Positions 17,834 through 26,805 of a stretch of 64,000 nucleotides of DNA are shown piece after piece; the stretch's first letter is position 1; each line of letters begins with the position of its first letter. Source of the stretch: Acherontichlamydia pituitae (GTDB taxonomy: Bacteria > Chlamydiota > Chlamydiia > Chlamydiales > Rhabdochlamydiaceae). The position numbers and the translations under genes were made by a program. The DNA lies in contig JAHCAX010000001.1 in the NCBI GenBank assembly GCA_019634675.1, positions 62,001 to 126,000 of the forward strand. Reading direction: 5' to 3'. The notes below the pieces were generated by a model. It did not search any database, had not been told where the DNA came from, and saw nothing but the letters and a program-made list of their open reading frames with translations.

Positions 17834-18409
17834 TTAGTTGTCAGAATGGTCGATCAATGTCTTCTTAGGTGCATTGCTCTCTGGTGAAAAGGCTTCGAAC
17901 AAATGGTTGCCGATTTGGAGCCGCTGTTCCTCTTCATGGATCTTTTGACGAAATTCGTCCAGAAGTCCATTTACCTGTTGGTTATCGTTCAAGGCAATCC
18001 GTTTATTAGAGCACATCTCGCTGATGATGTAGTTGCACTTCACAATTCTCATTTTAACATTCTTTGCATCTTCAAATTCCACTTCAAAGAACTTTGCAGG
18101 ATGCTGCAGATAGAGATTGCGCAGATGCATCTCGCCTCGGTTTGCCAATTGCGTTTCTGACCATACGCGAAGGAAATGGAATTTGGACTCAATAAAATAG
18201 TCATGCAAATTTTGCCAAAATCCGAATGGTTTTAACGTTTGTCCTACTAACGCCATCAAAACCCGATCACGTAAATCAAACGCGATAAACTTCCTGTTGG
18301 TATTTTTGTACTCGATCGCAGCATCGCTACGCTCGCAGGATTGCAGAGTCATATATTGGAGCTTTTTGGCGAGGGGATGGTTTTCTGAGAACTCTTCATC
18401 TAACCACAT
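17834..18409 (-). CDS. hypothetical protein
   Basis: 191 residues, soluble, no signal peptide. Contains ERSDAAIEYKNTNRKFIAFDLRD, WSETQLANRGEMHLRNLYL, and a C-terminal helix with charged residues (LLDEFRQKIHEEEQRLQIG) that could form a coiled coil. No family recognised. Monocistronic, with AT-rich DNA on its 5' side. Could be a lineage-specific or effector protein. Confidence 0.75.
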   Translation of the reverse strand: MWLDEEFSENHPLAKKLQYMTLQSCERSDAAIEYKNTNRKFIAFDLRDRVLMALVGQTLKPFGFWQNLHDYFIESKFHFLRVWSETQLANRGEMHLRNLYLQHPAKFFEVEFEDAKNVKMRIVKCNYIISEMCSNKRIALNDNQQVNGLLDEFRQKIHEEEQRLQIGNHLFEAFSPESNAPKKTLIDHSDN

Positions 18410-18635
18410 ATTACCTTCTTAATTGCATAATACTATTAATATCTTACCCCAATTATACATTAATAAACTAAAAAATCAACAGCTAGTTATATAAAAATTA
18501 ATTTAACTAATTTGCATGAGATATAACTGACTAAATATCAATTTGATTTGCTGCTATTGAATCACGTTGAAAAAATGCAGATATCTATCTCATTATCAGC
18601 TGCTTACAATACACGCGCAAACATCTAATGATCAG

Positions 18636-21023
18636 CTACTTAAGGGAAAGCTTCATTAGGGTCCCGACAATGCTATCGGGGTTTAATGAGATCGAATCGA
18701 TCCCCTCATCCATTAAAAAGGCTGCAAAATCGGGATAGTCGCTCGGAGCTTGGCCGCAGATACCGACCTTCCGATTCATCTGGTGGGCTTTTTGAATGAG
18801 GTCGCGGATCATCGATTTGACCGCTTCATTCTTTTCACTAAATAGAGGGGCCAGCTCCTCTGAGTCCCTATCGACGCCAAGTACGAGCTGTGTCAGGTCG
18901 TTGGAGCCGATCGAAAACCCATCAAACCTCTCAGCAAACTCTTTTGCCAAAATGACATTGGAAGGGATTTCTGCCATGACATAGACTTGGAGCCCGTCCA
19001 CTCCTCTTTTCAGTCCATTTTCCTCCATGACCTGTAAAACACGGTCACCTTCTTCCAAGGTCCTGCAAAAAGGCACCATCACGATCAGGTTGCTTAACCC
19101 CATCGTTTCACGGACCCGTTTGATCGCCTCGCACTCCAAAGCAAACCCCTCCTTATAACGAGGACTATAATAACGGGATGCTCCCCGGAACCCTAACATC
19201 GGGTTTTCTTCTTTGGGCTCAAACTCTTTTCCGCCGATCAGGTTTGCGTATTCGTTTGTCTTGAAGTCGCTGAGGCGAACAATCACGGGCTCGGGATAAC
19301 GCGATGCGGCGATCTTTCCGATCCCATGTGCTAATCGGGCAACGAAATACTCGCACTTATCAAGGTAGCCTTTGGTGAGTAGTTCGATCTCTTTTTTAGC
19401 CTTTTTATCATGCAGCTTGGCAAAACGGACAAGGGCCATCGGATGGATCTTGATGCTGTTATTGATGATGAACTCCATGCGGGCAAGGCCGATGCCTTGG
19501 CAAGGGAGCCGCCACCATTGAAATGCTGCGGAAGGGCTTGCGATGTTCATCATGATCTTTACGGGCAGCTGCGGGAGATTTTCCAAAGAGATCTCATCCG
19601 CTTTGTATTTGAGCTGACCTTCATAAACCGTCCCATGCTCTCCTTCTGAGCAGCAAACGGTGATCGGGCTTGCATCTTTGATCAGTTTTGTTCCGTTATT
19701 GGTGCCAACGATCGCCGGCACGCCAAGCTCCCTGCTGACAATCGCAGCATGGGAGGTCCTGCCCCCATGGTCGGTCACAATCGCTGCAGCTTGCTGCATG
19801 ATTGGGACCCAATCGGGAGATGTTGTTTCCGTAATGAGAATATTGCCAGGTTTAAATTTTTTGATATCGGCGACTTTGCGGATCACTTGCGCTTTTCCAG
19901 ATACAATCGATTCTCCGATTGCAAGTCCATGGCAAACCGCCTTTCCTTTTTCGTTAAGAGTATACGTTTTAAATCGATCTTGCTGTTTTTGCGATTGGAC
20001 AGTTTCAGGCCGCGCTTGCACGATGAACAGCTCTTGGGTTTGGCCATCTTTAGCCCATTCGATGTCCATCGGACGGCCGTAATGCTTTTCGATGGCGCAT
20101 CCCCAACGGGCTAATTGTAATACTTCCGCATCGCAAAGCGCAAAGCTCTTCTGCTCCTGCAGCGACGTCTTGATATTTTTGATAGCCCCATGCTTCGACC
20201 TGCCGTAGACCATCTTCTGCGATTTGGCGCCCAATTCTTTTGAAAGGATCGGACAGAACTCTTTTTTCTCAAGCAGCGGCTTGAAAACAACATATTCATC
20301 GGGGCTGACCGCTCCCTGCACCACATTTTCTCCCAAGCCCCAAGAGGCATTGATCACAACGACATGGGGAAAGCCATTTTCCGTATCGAGCGTGAACAAC
20401 ACTCCAGAACAGCCCAAATCGGAGCGGACCATTTTTTGAATCCCGATCGACAGCGCGACTTTCAAATGATCAAATCCCTTCGTTTCCCGATAGCTGATCG
20501 CCCGATCGGTAAATAAGGATGCGTAGCATTTTAGACAGGCTTCGATCAATGCCTTTTCGCCATGCACGTTCAAATAGGTCTCTTGTTGGCCGGCAAAACT
20601 TGCTGTTGGCAAGTCCTCAGCGGTTGCGCTGCTGCGGACAGCGACATCCGCCTCTTTCGCATGGCATTGTTTGGACAGATCTTGGTAAGCGCGTTTCAAC
20701 TCGGAAAGCAGAGCTGGAGGCATTTTTGCCGCAAGGATCGCTTTGCGGATTGCAAGACCGACCTTTGCCAACGACTCGACATCGTCCTTCAGTTTATTAA
20801 GCTGCTCGCCAATGGTTTTGTTCAACTGGTTGTATTGAAGGAACTCGTGATAGGCAAGCGCAGTTGTCGCAAACCCGTCGGGAACTTGGATCTGTTCTGC
20901 TTTTAGACCGCGGATCATCTCTCCCAAAGAGGCGTTTTTACCGCCAACAATGGGAACGTCCTGTATCCCTAGCGTTTCAAATCGACGGATCCGCTCAATT
21001 TCAGGTTTAGTCATCTGCGCCAT
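18636..21023 (-). CDS. ppsA: phosphoenolpyruvate synthase
   Basis: 795 residues, full length. Converts pyruvate, ATP and water to PEP, AMP and phosphate. N-terminal ATP-grasp-like domain with VGGKNASLGEM and VRSSATAEDLPTASFAGQQET; swivelling domain with the phosphohistidine in GGRTSHAAIVSRELG; C-terminal PEP/pyruvate barrel with GLARMEFI, LGFRGASRYY, and NDLTQLVLGVDRDS, ending with the catalytic cysteine region VGICGQAPSDYP. All key residues are present. It implies gluconeogenic growth from pyruvate or amino acids taken from the host. Monocistronic. Confidence 0.97.
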   Translation of the reverse strand: MAQMTKPEIERIRRFETLGIQDVPIVGGKNASLGEMIRGLKAEQIQVPDGFATTALAYHEFLQYNQLNKTIGEQLNKLKDDVESLAKVGLAIRKAILAAKMPPALLSELKRAYQDLSKQCHAKEADVAVRSSATAEDLPTASFAGQQETYLNVHGEKALIEACLKCYASLFTDRAISYRETKGFDHLKVALSIGIQKMVRSDLGCSGVLFTLDTENGFPHVVVINASWGLGENVVQGAVSPDEYVVFKPLLEKKEFCPILSKELGAKSQKMVYGRSKHGAIKNIKTSLQEQKSFALCDAEVLQLARWGCAIEKHYGRPMDIEWAKDGQTQELFIVQARPETVQSQKQQDRFKTYTLNEKGKAVCHGLAIGESIVSGKAQVIRKVADIKKFKPGNILITETTSPDWVPIMQQAAAIVTDHGGRTSHAAIVSRELGVPAIVGTNNGTKLIKDASPITVCCSEGEHGTVYEGQLKYKADEISLENLPQLPVKIMMNIASPSAAFQWWRLPCQGIGLARMEFIINNSIKIHPMALVRFAKLHDKKAKKEIELLTKGYLDKCEYFVARLAHGIGKIAASRYPEPVIVRLSDFKTNEYANLIGGKEFEPKEENPMLGFRGASRYYSPRYKEGFALECEAIKRVRETMGLSNLIVMVPFCRTLEEGDRVLQVMEENGLKRGVDGLQVYVMAEIPSNVILAKEFAERFDGFSIGSNDLTQLVLGVDRDSEELAPLFSEKNEAVKSMIRDLIQKAHQMNRKVGICGQAPSDYPDFAAFLMDEGIDSISLNPDSIVGTLMKLSLK

Positions 21024-21113
21024 CCCATTAATTTTTTTTTACTTTGTCCGATTGTAGACCAATCGGTCAAGCAAGAACCTATATACATGGTGGTTCAAGA
21101 ACTGTCTTATCCG

Positions 21114-22109
21114 TTAAAAATCAAACCGAGCGCCGATATGATAACCTTGAAGGGAGAGGTCTCCTTGGTTTGAAACAAAGATCCCTCGTGCAGAAGGGTT
21201 TGTAAAACGGATAAATTGGTTTTGGGAATAAAGAAAAATTTGGTCCCAGGCCAATTCCAAAGAAAGCTTCTTCAACGTCCCCTCCCAATAGCGTTCCCAT
21301 CGAACACCTATTGTAAGATCGGATGTCGTTACGCTGGAGCGGAAGGCTTCATGGATCCCGAGGATTTTCGATTTGTGAGGCAGCGTCCACTCTGCTTGAT
21401 GCAGGTAAAACTCTCCATAAAGGATCGAAACAAGAAGATCGCCAAAGAAGCTGAAGCTGCGCACACATTCCCACGAGCTGCGCATTCCGAAAACCGGGCC
21501 GATCCCCCAGAACTTATTTTTCATGCTGAACTGTTCTTCTCTATCCGGAAGCAGCGAGCCTCCCAAATAAAAGAGGTTATATTTTTGACGGATCCATGCC
21601 GAACGGAGTCCTAGCACAGGAGCAAAGATGCATGTCTTTGTTGGCTGCCAATCTTTTTTCATGATGAGATCGAGAAGTCCAAGATGCAGGCGCCAATGCG
21701 CTTTTGCTTCATACGCAAAGGAAGGGTCCAACGGATCGGGAAGCTTCCACAGCGGAAATAGCACATTGTCTCCGCTTGCAGTTTTATGGCCATGGGCATT
21801 CGTATGGATATGCTTTAACCCTAACGAAAAGCTCCATGCATCATGCGGTATCCGATATCCAAAGCCGACCTCAAAACCGAAGTCCCAGTCAAAATGCAAA
21901 TTTTCAGCCTTGCTATGTGGTGCTAAGGTCGTGCTAGAATTGCTCTCTGTTGCATAGGCCAACCCATCTTCATGCGCTTGCCAATAGACAGGATCGGCAA
22001 AGAAAAAAAAGCCTCTTTTTAATGAATTGGAAACATCCTGCTCTCCTGCAGAAAGGAACCTGGGATGGCACAAGCAGATAATGGCGATCAGCAATATGAT
22101 AGCATTCAC
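21114..22109 (-). CDS. MOMP-like outer-membrane protein (Legionella MOMP family)
   Basis: 331 residues. Starts with GTG at 22109 behind AAGGTGAT. Signal peptide about residues 1-21 (cleavage near LSAGE). The mature start FFFFADPVYWQAHEDGLAYA matches the opening of the Legionella major outer membrane protein family (PF05150), which is expanded in environmental chlamydiae. Beta-barrel composition continues to a C-terminal YHIGARFDF with terminal phenylalanine, the outer-membrane insertion signal. Likely a porin. A second family member is at 59777. Confidence 0.85.
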   Translation of the reverse strand: MNAIILLIAIICLCHPRFLSAGEQDVSNSLKRGFFFFADPVYWQAHEDGLAYATESNSSTTLAPHSKAENLHFDWDFGFEVGFGYRIPHDAWSFSLGLKHIHTNAHGHKTASGDNVLFPLWKLPDPLDPSFAYEAKAHWRLHLGLLDLIMKKDWQPTKTCIFAPVLGLRSAWIRQKYNLFYLGGSLLPDREEQFSMKNKFWGIGPVFGMRSSWECVRSFSFFGDLLVSILYGEFYLHQAEWTLPHKSKILGIHEAFRSSVTTSDLTIGVRWERYWEGTLKKLSLELAWDQIFLYSQNQFIRFTNPSARGIFVSNQGDLSLQGYHIGARFDF

Positions 22110-22191
22110 AATATCACCTTTGCTAAGAGGCTGTTAAATGAAAAGATTATGGCTGATCGAACCATAGCGTCAACAAAAAAGGAGTAATGCG

Positions 22192-22977
22192 ATGCAAAAA
22201 AACACAATGGCGAGTTTGATCCTTTTCCTGACCTCCTCGCTTTCTTTGCCAGCGCTTGAAATATCGGAGATCGATGCTTCCATGATCGCTCAAAAGATCT
22301 GGATGAATGAATGCAACCAGACCATCGAAGGTCTTCTGACATGGAACCAAGGGGAATGCTTTGCATCACTCGGTATTGGCCACTTCATCTGGTATCCGAT
22401 CGGCAGGGAAGACCAATTCGTAGAGACCTTTAGAGACCTTGTCCAATTTTTTAAAGACCATCAAGTTCAGCTTCCTCAATGGCTGAACCCCAAAACGACA
22501 TGCCCTTGGCATTCGCGGGAAGAGTTCGAAAAGAACAAACGATCGGGAAAAATGCTGGAACTGCGCAATTTGCTTACCCAGACAATCACCCTCCAAGCGC
22601 TTTTCATGGCTGAACGGTTTACCAAGACAGAGCCAGCCCTTGTTAAAGGCCTTCCGAAAAGCGAAGCTGAACACGTTCAAGCACAGATTGAGCGTCTTGG
22701 AAAAACCCCAGGGGGCACATATGCCCTTCTCGACTATTTGAACTTTAAAGGTGCTGGAACAAGCTCTTCAGAGCGGTATGAAGAAAAAGGGTGGGGGCTT
22801 CTCCAGGTTCTATTGAGAATGCCCGGGAACACGGACAATCCAGTCGAAGAGTTCGTTGCAGCTGCGAACAAAGTGCTTACCGATCGGGTCGATCTGTCGC
22901 CGCCGCAACGCAATGAGGCCAGGTGGCTGCCGGGATGGCTCAATCGGGTCAAGACCTACCGCGTCAAAGCCCCCTAG
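22192..22977 (+). CDS. exported protein with lysozyme-like GIGH motif
   Basis: 261 residues; ATG at 22192 has AAGGAG eight bases upstream. Signal peptide 1-21 (SLSLPA). Right after it, WMNEC...WNQGECFASLGIGHFIWYP places a glutamate (E40) about 20 residues before GIGH, reminiscent of the GH24/T4 lysozyme active site (E then TIGIGH, 17 residues). The rest is helical with no motif I know. Inference: a periplasmic glycan-acting enzyme; this is a pattern resemblance only. The family as a whole is known to me only as conserved hypothetical proteins. Confidence 0.75.
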   Translation: MQKNTMASLILFLTSSLSLPALEISEIDASMIAQKIWMNECNQTIEGLLTWNQGECFASLGIGHFIWYPIGREDQFVETFRDLVQFFKDHQVQLPQWLNPKTTCPWHSREEFEKNKRSGKMLELRNLLTQTITLQALFMAERFTKTEPALVKGLPKSEAEHVQAQIERLGKTPGGTYALLDYLNFKGAGTSSSERYEEKGWGLLQVLLRMPGNTDNPVEEFVAAANKVLTDRVDLSPPQRNEARWLPGWLNRVKTYRVKAP

Positions 22978-23023
22978 AACCAGTTTGCCAGCGCGCTAGC
23001 ACACAGCCTTAGTCCATGGAGGA

Positions 23024-23062
23024 TATATACTGCTTCCGCGATTGAATCGGAACCAGTATATA
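23024..23062. terminator. hairpin between convergent genes
   Basis: TATATACTG-C-TTCCG pairs with CGGAA-C-CAGTATATA across a 9-base loop, with a single C-C mismatch, between genes ending at 22977 and 23096. It lacks a strong T run. A similar hairpin sequence occurs at 47484-47518. Confidence 0.5.
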
Positions 23063-23095
23063 CCACTGACAATTTGGAGTTTTGAGATGTCCTTC

Positions 23096-24529
23096 CTACT
23101 TAAAAATTGCAGAATCGATCAGAGCGCTATCTTTTGCACTGTCAAGACGCTTTCCAACTTCGGCAATTTCGATCGAGCCAGCGCTTTTTCGAATAACTTT
23201 TCCTTCCTTATCGAGGATAACAAGAGTTGGGATCACGCGGATTTGATAGGCTTCGCATAATCCGTTAGCCTTCTCAACGTTCACCTTGGCAAATGTGATC
23301 TTGCCCTGAAATTCTTTCGCCCAGGATGCATATTGAGGGGCGAACATCCGGCATGGGCCGCAATAATCGCCGTAAAAATCGAGGATGATCCCGCCATCTG
23401 CATCCTTTAGCAGATTTGCCAGCTCTTCGCGGGTCGCGATCTCAATCACAGGCTTTTCGCTAGGAACAGGCGCAGCCGTCTTCTTTGCAACCGGTTTAGG
23501 CTGGTATCGTGCGAGGTGCTGCTGCGCTTGAAGAGCTGCCTTCGAACCATCTCCTGCAGCAGAGATCGCCTGTTTAAACTCTGGATCGGCAATGTCCCCT
23601 ACCGCATAGACTCCTTCGATCGATGTCTCCTGGTGTTTTTTTAGGACGATATAGCCATTGCCATCGAGCTCGATGTCTTTCGAGAACAAGGCGGAGTTCG
23701 GTGTCGAGCCAATGGCTAAAAAAACGGCGTCGACAGACAACTTATCTCTCTTCTGGCTCTTGTTGTTCTGGATGATGATATGGGTGACCTCATCATCATT
23801 GCCATAGATCTGTTTGATCTCCGAATTGTAGATCACCTCGACATTCGAGCGGCTTAGGATCGCTTGCATCCTCTCTTTTTCCACTGCCCGGAACTGATCT
23901 CCTCGGACGACCACATAAACTTTACGGGCGATATTGGAAAGGTAATGGGCTTCTGTCAAAGCGCTATCGCCGCCGCCGACAATGGCAACGACCTTCTCTT
24001 TATAAAGCCCTCCATCGCATACGGCGCAGCTATATACGCCGTGCGACCAGTATCTCTCCTCCCCAGGGACCTTCAACCGATTGGGAGTTGCCCCCATTGC
24101 AATGATGCAGGCCTCTGCCTTGATCGTTCTGATCGTTTCATTGCCGCCGGTAAGCTGTTTGGTGGTGATGATAAAAGGACGGCTGGAAAAATCGACATGG
24201 GCCACCGTCTCGCTCAGCAGGATCGCTCCATTCTGCACTGCTTGATCTTTGACTTGGTCCATCAGGCCAACGCCTGAAATCTCAAATTCCCCAGGCCAAT
24301 TTTGCACGGAGTGTGATTGGGTGATCGCGCCGCCAACATTCGGCCCTGTGACCACAACAGGCGCAAGGCCTGCGCGCGAGAGGTAAATGGCCGATGTCAA
24401 AGCGCCGATCCCCCCTCCTAAAATAACGACAGGATGCTCCTCTTCAATAACGGTTGGGGCAGAAACGGCCGGGCTCGTGAAAACGGCAGAAAGAACCAGG
24501 CTCCATCGAATAAAATATTTTTTCAACAC
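23096..24529 (-). CDS. exported thioredoxin reductase-thioredoxin fusion
   Basis: 477 residues; start appears to be GTG at 24529 (or the next codon, TTG) behind GGGAGG. Residues 1-24 form a signal peptide (cleavage near PAVSA). Residues 33-350 are a thioredoxin reductase: FAD motif LGGGIGALTSA, redox pair CAVC (168-171), NADPH motif GGGDSALTEA (185-194), and C-terminal FAD motif AVGDIADPEF. Residues 379-477 are a thioredoxin with CGPC at 390-393 and the cis-proline block VIPTLVI. Fusion of the two lets one chain pass electrons from NADPH to substrates. The signal peptide is odd because the reductase needs NADPH, which is cytoplasmic. Confidence 0.93.
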   Translation of the reverse strand: MLKKYFIRWSLVLSAVFTSPAVSAPTVIEEEHPVVILGGGIGALTSAIYLSRAGLAPVVVTGPNVGGAITQSHSVQNWPGEFEISGVGLMDQVKDQAVQNGAILLSETVAHVDFSSRPFIITTKQLTGGNETIRTIKAEACIIAMGATPNRLKVPGEERYWSHGVYSCAVCDGGLYKEKVVAIVGGGDSALTEAHYLSNIARKVYVVVRGDQFRAVEKERMQAILSRSNVEVIYNSEIKQIYGNDDEVTHIIIQNNKSQKRDKLSVDAVFLAIGSTPNSALFSKDIELDGNGYIVLKKHQETSIEGVYAVGDIADPEFKQAISAAGDGSKAALQAQQHLARYQPKPVAKKTAAPVPSEKPVIEIATREELANLLKDADGGIILDFYGDYCGPCRMFAPQYASWAKEFQGKITFAKVNVEKANGLCEAYQIRVIPTLVILDKEGKVIRKSAGSIEIAEVGKRLDSAKDSALIDSAIFK

Positions 24530-24601
24530 AATGCCTCCCTATCCAATCCAAAGTGCAGCAAAACTCGCAATTATATCGTAAAATCGGTAAAAATATACAA
24601 C

Positions 24602-25159
24602 ATGCTTAAGATTTTGCCAGATACTTCCGATCTTCCTCTGGATGAACTCCTTGAAATAGCGGGCGATGCAACAGAGCCTCCAGCTGTTCCTCAGGGAGGG
24701 ATCCCTCGGCAATGGGTCCCTGCATGGGTCCGTTGGCCGCTGCGCATCATCATCCTTCCCGGCGTCCTGCTCGACTTGGCTGCGCAACGGTTTGCGCGGC
24801 TTCTCATCCGCCCACCCTTTAAACAGGAAGGAAAATGCTTAAAGAGGGGGAATTGCTGTCACTATATCCTAATTCCCCAGCCGAAAGGACTATTTGGAAG
24901 GCTGTTCTATTTGTGGAGCACGCAGATCCTTGGTTTTTATCCCAGGAGCCGCCGCATCTATGAAAGTGAAGGAAAGAAGGTCTTGGTCATGGGATGCCGC
25001 TATCTGCAAAGCGATGGCTCTTGCCGCCACTACCGTTTGAGACCGACAGTCTGCCGCAAATGGCCTATCATTGAATACTTCGGATATCCGAGGATCCTGA
25101 AAGGCTGCGGCTTTAAAGCCGCGCTGAGAAACCCGTCTAGTCCACCGCAGGACAATTGA
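24602..25159 (+). CDS. YkgJ-family cysteine-cluster protein
   Basis: 185 residues from ATG at 24602; a longer frame from 24434 is antisense to the reductase and lacks matching character. Cysteines in CLKRGNCCHY, then CRYLQSDGSCRHYRLRPTVCRKWP, give the C-x(n)-CC and distal cysteine pattern of the YkgJ/UPF0153 family, thought to bind zinc or an iron-sulfur cluster. A hydrophobic stretch around residues 45-65 (WPLRIIILPGVLLDLAAQ) may contact the membrane. Function unknown in general. Its end overlaps the convergent glycosyltransferase gene by 23 bases. Confidence 0.8.
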   Translation: MLKILPDTSDLPLDELLEIAGDATEPPAVPQGGIPRQWVPAWVRWPLRIIILPGVLLDLAAQRFARLLIRPPFKQEGKCLKRGNCCHYILIPQPKGLFGRLFYLWSTQILGFYPRSRRIYESEGKKVLVMGCRYLQSDGSCRHYRLRPTVCRKWPIIEYFGYPRILKGCGFKAALRNPSSPPQDN

Positions 25160-26483
25160 CTGGCAGCATGGCCTCTGCCTGTTGATGGCCGGAGGGATGG
25201 GCCGGAGCTGCGATCTTTTCAGGGGATGAAGCCAGCATCGAATCGACAATTTCCCCGATCCGTTCATGGAACTTGTTGCTAGGAAGATTAGCAAACGAAT
25301 TTTCGATCTCTTTCCGTTTTTCCCGATCGCTCAGAAAGGCCTTTAAAACCTTTCTCATCTGTTTGTAGTCCTTAATTTTTTCGCCGATGCCGAAGTTAAC
25401 GACCATTTCGCTATTAGCCCGCTCCCAAAATAAAGAGGCGTCGACATTATCGACAAGGATCGGGATCTGCATTGCAATCGCCTCGTTGATCGTTCCCGGC
25501 CCAGGCTTTGTAATAAGAAGATCGGACATGGCCATCAGGTCGGCGACTTTTTCCGTGAAACCAAGAACGGTCATCGAATTTGTAGGATGAAGCTTGATCT
25601 TCTCGATGTCTTTTTTCAATTTTTCGTTGCGTCCTGTGCAGATGATCAGATGGGTCGCAAGGTCCATTCCTCCAATTTTTCGGGCATACTCATAGGAGCT
25701 TTTGCTGCCAGCGCCTCCCATCATGACCAAGATCACCGGTTTTTCGTAAGGAATGCGATACTCCTCTCGGATTTGTTCTTCATTCTTTGTCGTGATGAAA
25801 TCAGGCCTTAGCGGCAGCCCGATCGTTTCGATTGCAGACTCGGGAATGTTCTTCTTGCGCAAAATGCCGCGCGTGGTCGGCAGATCCGATCCAATCGTGA
25901 CCCGGAAATTCGGATGCTTGAGCTTCTCAAGCCCAAACGACCAGTTGCGCAAGTCATTGTCCGTTGTGATCAGCAAATAGGGGATCTCCTCTTTGCGCGC
26001 CGCTTCGGAAGCAGGATAGTTGATGTAGGGGATCAGCGATACGACGAGATTGGGCTGATAGGCTTGGATGTAGGAATCGATGATTTTTTCAATTTTGTGT
26101 CTTCGAGAGCGGAATAAGCGCGGCGCCAGGTGCCGGGCTAAAAAGTTCATCGAGCGGATCCATCCCCTCTTTAACATCATGTTATAAAATTGCTCGCCGG
26201 AAGGGACACCCCAGATGCGGAGCTGGTCGATCGGATGGACGACCTTTAATTCGTACCTATCTCCGATGAGCTTTTGCAAAGTGTTCGCCGCTGCTGTATG
26301 GCCATATCCCCCTCTGCTGGAAAGGACTAAAACCGTCTTTTTATAGGAAGTTTCCATCTGTTCATCGGTAATGGGTTCGGCATGGAGGTCGGCAAGAAAA
26401 GGACTGAAAAAATTGGAAACCAAAAGAGTTGAAAAGAATATAACTAAGAATCGGCAGCTTGGGATCTTTAATGAATTGAGCAA
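25137..26483 (-). CDS. MGDG-synthase-like GT28 glycosyltransferase
   Basis: 448 residues. Start is TTG at 26483, supported by AAGGAGG seven bases upstream; the nearby ATG is out of frame. Residues 10-40 are hydrophobic (signal anchor or signal peptide). The MGDG synthase-type N domain begins with VLVLSSRGGYGHTAAA; the GT28 C domain carries VMMGGAGSKSSYEY, VLGFTEKVADLMAMSDLLITKPGPGTINEAIA. These match UgtP/MGD1-type diacylglycerol glycosyltransferases, which put sugar on membrane lipid. Whether it faces the periplasm or cytoplasm is unclear. The C-terminus is extended by about 25 residues. Confidence 0.88.
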   Translation of the reverse strand: MLNSLKIPSCRFLVIFFSTLLVSNFFSPFLADLHAEPITDEQMETSYKKTVLVLSSRGGYGHTAAANTLQKLIGDRYELKVVHPIDQLRIWGVPSGEQFYNMMLKRGWIRSMNFLARHLAPRLFRSRRHKIEKIIDSYIQAYQPNLVVSLIPYINYPASEAARKEEIPYLLITTDNDLRNWSFGLEKLKHPNFRVTIGSDLPTTRGILRKKNIPESAIETIGLPLRPDFITTKNEEQIREEYRIPYEKPVILVMMGGAGSKSSYEYARKIGGMDLATHLIICTGRNEKLKKDIEKIKLHPTNSMTVLGFTEKVADLMAMSDLLITKPGPGTINEAIAMQIPILVDNVDASLFWERANSEMVVNFGIGEKIKDYKQMRKVLKAFLSDREKRKEIENSFANLPSNKFHERIGEIVDSMLASSPEKIAAPAHPSGHQQAEAMLPVNCPAVD

Positions 26484-26805
26484 GCCATTGCCTCCTTAAA
26501 ATATTGTGAGTCTTGTGCCATTTCTCGAGCAGAGCTCTTAAAGGCCAAGGGGGCATCCGAAGCCAGCAGTCCTACCCCCTCACGGATATGCACACAATTT
26601 TCGTAGAATAAGGATTTGTCAAAATCCCGACAAGAAGATTGTTTTTGAAGGATTTTCGAGCTCTGCGCAGCTTGTTGTTAACCCATATTTGTCCGACTTC
26701 TTTTCAAAAAAAAACTAATTTGTTATTGATAAAACAAAGAGGTTGATGGAACGAGCAGTAAAACTTCTGTACTGACCGTCTTCAATTGAACGTTCGCGGA
26801 GAAAG
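26484..26805. other. 322-base divergent intergenic region
   Basis: Lies between the divergent glycosyltransferase and hydrolase genes, so it holds two promoters that I cannot place with confidence. No open frame of note. The stretch GACAAGAAGATT...TTTTTGAAGGATT near 26628-26656 resembles GACGAGAAGATT...TTTTTGAAGGATT near 17744-17782, which may be a small dispersed repeat. Confidence 0.4.
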
